A DNA stretch of 46,166 bases from an uncultured Bacteroidia bacterium. GTDB lineage: Bacteria; Bacteroidota; Bacteroidia; Bacteroidales; Prolixibacteraceae. Under the pieces are notes generated by a model. The model was not told the origin of the DNA. It did no database searches and worked only from the letters and a program-made list of their open reading frames with translations. Positions 44,424 to 46,166 of this stretch are shown here, one piece after another (within the stretch, counting starts at the first letter, position 1; every line of letters begins with the position of its first letter). The translations under genes were made by a program, and so were the position numbers. Location of the stretch: contig CAIXZH010000079.1 of assembly GCA_903923905.1 (NCBI GenBank), positions 1 to 46,166 of the forward strand, written 5' to 3'.

Positions 44424-44512
44424 GTACAATTTGAAGCAAATCACAATAAGGATTATTCCGTTGTGAAAACATTTAAGCCACCCTCGTCTTACAATACGGG
44501 GGTATTTTTTTG
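44424..44512 (+). ncRNA. tracrRNA
   Basis: Positions 44425-44446 are complementary to the first 23 nt of the CRISPR repeat except for one missing base. This anti-repeat starts TACAATTTGAAG and ends AAATCACAA. After it, AAGGATTATTCC at 44448-44459 can form the small nexus hairpin. ACCCTCGT (44480-44487) and ACGGGGGT (44496-44503) form an 8-bp stem with one G-T pair, followed by ATTTTTTT, a good intrinsic terminator. Location next to cas9 and transcription away from it are normal for II-C loci. The RNA guides repeat processing and loading of Cas9. Confidence 0.88.
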
Positions 44513-44554
44513 GTGAGAATTGGCATGCCTATCCAAAGCAAAAGCATGTGGTTT

Positions 44555-44570
44555 CCTGTTGCACAACAGG
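44555..44570. repeat. Short perfect palindrome beyond the tracrRNA
   Basis: CCTGTTG at 44555-44561 and CAACAGG at 44564-44570 form a 7-bp inverted repeat around CA. GCATG and GCATAAC words lie on either side. It may be a protein-binding site or a second hairpin; no function can be assigned. Confidence 0.4.
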
Positions 44571-44623
44571 ATGTTATGCAATGCGAATAATCCTTTTTAA
44601 GAATAGAATTTTTGATGGTGAAG

Positions 44624-44874
44624 CTATTTTAGGTAAGGTTTAAGAACAAATTCAATCTTTAAAATTAGGTTCTTTAAATTTACATAAAATATTTCGGAAG
44701 AAGTAATTAAACGACTATTAATAATTATTCTAAATGGATTTTTAGTGATCGGGTGAGTGTCGGTGTCCGTTAAATACTCACCCGGTCACTCCTGCCACCA
44801 AAATTTACCTGTTAAAAGTTTAATTCTGCAGTGACCGGGTAACTTTCAGCTTCTGAACCCGTCACCCGTTCACT
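44624..44874 (+). repeat. Right direct repeat flanking the CRISPR-Cas locus
   Basis: This is the second copy of the 35257-35505 segment, in the same orientation. The 134 bp from 44624 to 44757 differ at two positions only. It then holds palindrome R8 (44744-44790) and the first unit of the 93-bp REP array. The sequence outside the copies differs at once (left GAACTATTTTAGG, right GAAGCTATTTTAGG share only a few bases), so the boundary is sharp. Confidence 0.9.
44744..44790. repeat. REP-like palindrome R8
   Basis: AGTGATCGGGTGAGT and ACTCACCCGGTCACT form the same 47-bp structure as R1, with loop GTCGGTGTCCGTTAAAT in place of TCTGGTGTCCGTGAATT. It belongs to the right direct repeat. Confidence 0.85.
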
Positions 44875-45247
44875 TTAAGTTCTGTCTTTAACCATTTATC
44901 TGCTGCCCGTGATATTTTCTGTAGTGACCGGGTGACTTTCAGCTTCTGTCCCCGTCACCCGTTCACTTTAAGTTCTGTCTTTAACCTTTTACCAGCTGCC
45001 CGTGATATTTTCTGCAGTGACCGGGTAACTTTCAGCTTCTGTCCCCGTCACCCGTTCACTTTAAGTTCTGTCTTTAACCTTTTATCTGCTGCCCGTGATA
45101 TTTTCAGCAGTGACCGGATGACTTTCAGCTTCTGTCCCTGTCACCCGTTCACTTTAAGTTCTGTCTTTAACCTATTACCAGCTGCCCGTGATATTTTCTG
45201 TAGTGAGCGGGTGACTTTCAATTCCTGAACATTGTCACCCGATCACT
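44830..45247. repeat. Tandem array of 93-bp REP-like units
   Basis: Four 93-bp units begin at 44830, 44923, 45016 and 45109, and a partial fifth covers 45202-45247. Each has AGTGACCGGGTGAC (or one-base variants), TTTCAGCTTCTG, GTCACCCGTTCACT, then a linker with AAGTTCTGTCTTTAACC and CTGCCCGTGATATTTTC. GTAG stands at the foot of the units at 44923 and 45202. Because 93 is divisible by three, an open frame with a 31-residue period runs through it on the plus strand; I regard that frame as an artefact. The array ends 15 bp before the stop of the dus gene. Confidence 0.9.
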
Positions 45248-45261
45248 CCTGCCACCAAAAT

Positions 45262-46166
45262 TTATTCCCCGGTGTATCTCAATTGCGAAAAATTCTCATT
45301 CACAGCCAGTTCATATTTGGTCATATTGGCAGCCTTCTTAATCCGCTTGAACGTTTTATGGGGATCGGGAAACGCAAAACAAAAGTAGCTCCAGAATTTT
45401 TCCATTCTCATCAGCAAATGACTGTTTCCATTCAGTATCCCGGAATAACCGATCAAAAGTTCTTCATGAAAATTCCTCAGCGTTTCTTCACATTTCTCTT
45501 TCTCGGGCAAACTGCCGGTTCTTAGCAAATTGGGGAGAAACGGATTTTTCAGGATTCCCCGACCAACCATCCAGCTTTCAGTGGAACCAAAAAGATTTTT
45601 GAGCCGGCTGAAATCTACAGCAAAGGTGATGTCTCCGTTATAGACCAGCGGGTGTTTAATCCTCCGGCTCACCTCGGCGAACAGCTCTTCATCCGGAACA
45701 CCCTTGTAGAGCTGTTTGGCAACTCTTGGATGGAGGATAACCTCATGAATCGGGAAATCATTCAGCACATCGATGACCTGAAAGATCTCGTCCGAAGTAT
45801 GGAGTCCGGATCTCATTTTTACCGAAAGCCTGCATTTAAATCTGGGCAACGACTCTTCAAGGATTACTCTAATCCGTTCGGGGTATGGAAGGAGTCCCGA
45901 GCCGAGCCCTTTGTTGGTCACCATGGGGTAAGGGCAACCTAGATTCCAGTTGATCTCGTGGTATCCGGTCTCCTGCAATAGTCCGGCAAGAACGATAAAA
46001 TCATGGGAATTTCCGGCAAGAATTTGCGGAATTAGCGGATATCCGCCATTATTCACTGGGTTGATATCCCGCTGGTGCGAATTTTTGACAGTCCCGTCGT
46101 TTTGACGCAGGATGTATGGGGCAAAGTATTTATCGATCCCCCCGAAATATTTCGCATGTGCCATCC
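45262..46166 (-). CDS. tRNA-dihydrouridine synthase, 5' end outside the window
   Basis: At least 300 residues of a Dus-family flavoenzyme that reduces uridines in tRNA. FGGIDKYFAPYI near the present start normally follows the FMN-binding LAPLxGVTD segment, so about 15-20 N-terminal residues lie beyond the window edge; the Met at 46164 is not the real start. EINWNLGCPYPMVTNKGLGSGLL has the catalytic Cys. VKMRSGL, VILHPRVAKQLYKG, LVYNGDI and WMVGRGILKNPFL follow in the right order for FMN phosphate binding. The DusA/B/C subclass is uncertain. The gene converges on the REP array. Confidence 0.9.
   Translation of the reverse strand, partial: MAHAKYFGGIDKYFAPYILRQNDGTVKNSHQRDINPVNNGGYPLIPQILAGNSHDFIVLAGLLQETGYHEINWNLGCPYPMVTNKGLGSGLLPYPERIRVILEESLPRFKCRLSVKMRSGLHTSDEIFQVIDVLNDFPIHEVILHPRVAKQLYKGVPDEELFAEVSRRIKHPLVYNGDITFAVDFSRLKNLFGSTESWMVGRGILKNPFLPNLLRTGSLPEKEKCEETLRNFHEELLIGYSGILNGNSHLLMRMEKFWSYFCFAFPDPHKTFKRIKKAANMTKYELAVNENFSQLRYTGE

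Noticed and set aside
44932-45228. A plus-strand frame of 98 residues with a 31-residue period
   Set aside because: The period follows from the 93-bp REP tandem array. It has no protein-like features beyond that repetition and crosses strong palindromes.
44830-45247. The 93-bp array as a second CRISPR array
   Set aside because: The spacing segments are nearly identical from unit to unit, so there are no unique spacers, and each unit contains an internal palindrome.

Overview
The window looks like a chromosomal segment from a member of the Bacteroidota, probably an environmental Bacteroidales or Marinilabiliales relative, though I cannot name a species. The clues are promoters of the TTG/TAnnTTTG type, a SufBCDSE operon, GSCFA and DUF4412 proteins, a GH57/GT4/GH133 glycogen cluster, and a type II-C CRISPR array with 47-bp repeats of the Bacteroidota kind. 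Most genes are near 45% GC by eye. cas9 and a methyltransferase gene beside the CRISPR array are clearly more AT-rich.

Layout. (1) 1-2844: the tail of a ferredoxin-NADP reductase, then two radical-SAM tRNA methylthiotransferases (MiaB- and MtaB-type). (2) 2841-7993, minus strand: a ribosyl-salvage group of sugar permease, lipoprotein nucleoside hydrolase, exported ADP-ribosylglycohydrolase, small membrane protein and ribokinase. (3) 8004-12903, minus: glycogen metabolism (GH57, GT4 glycosyltransferase, GH133 debranching enzyme). (4) 13006-15057, minus: GSCFA protein and QueG. (5) 15229-21052, minus: sufB-sufC-sufD-sufS-sufE-MIP18, divergent from thiL (21201-22247). (6) 22687-28644, plus: a MacAB/TolC-like export operon behind a good sigma-54 promoter match. 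(7) 28913-34112: an EF-hand protein, a DUF4412 protein, glutaminase, an MFS transporter with a large soluble insertion, and a small membrane protein. (8) 34215-45247: an AT-rich methyltransferase and then the CRISPR-Cas region. (9) 45262-end: a 5'-truncated tRNA-dihydrouridine synthase.

The CRISPR-Cas region is the notable part. It is a type II-C locus: tracrRNA and cas9 at one end, then cas1, cas2 and an array of 16 full repeats plus one truncated repeat. cas9 is divided into two reading frames that overlap by ATGA between the HNH and RuvC-III regions. A REP-associated tyrosine transposase (RAYT) gene and a gene of unknown function lie between cas9 and cas1. Nearly every gap in the locus holds palindromes of one REP-like family (AGTGACCGGGTGAC ... 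GTCACCCG(G/T)TCACT), seen nowhere else in the window. One of these palindromes lies in frame inside the RAYT gene. The whole locus is bracketed by two direct repeats of about 250 bp that share a 134-bp stretch with only two differences. It therefore looks like a CRISPR-Cas cassette colonised by, or moved with, a REP/RAYT system. The CRISPR repeat also carries a perfect Bacteroidota -7 promoter box, so each repeat may drive its own crRNA.
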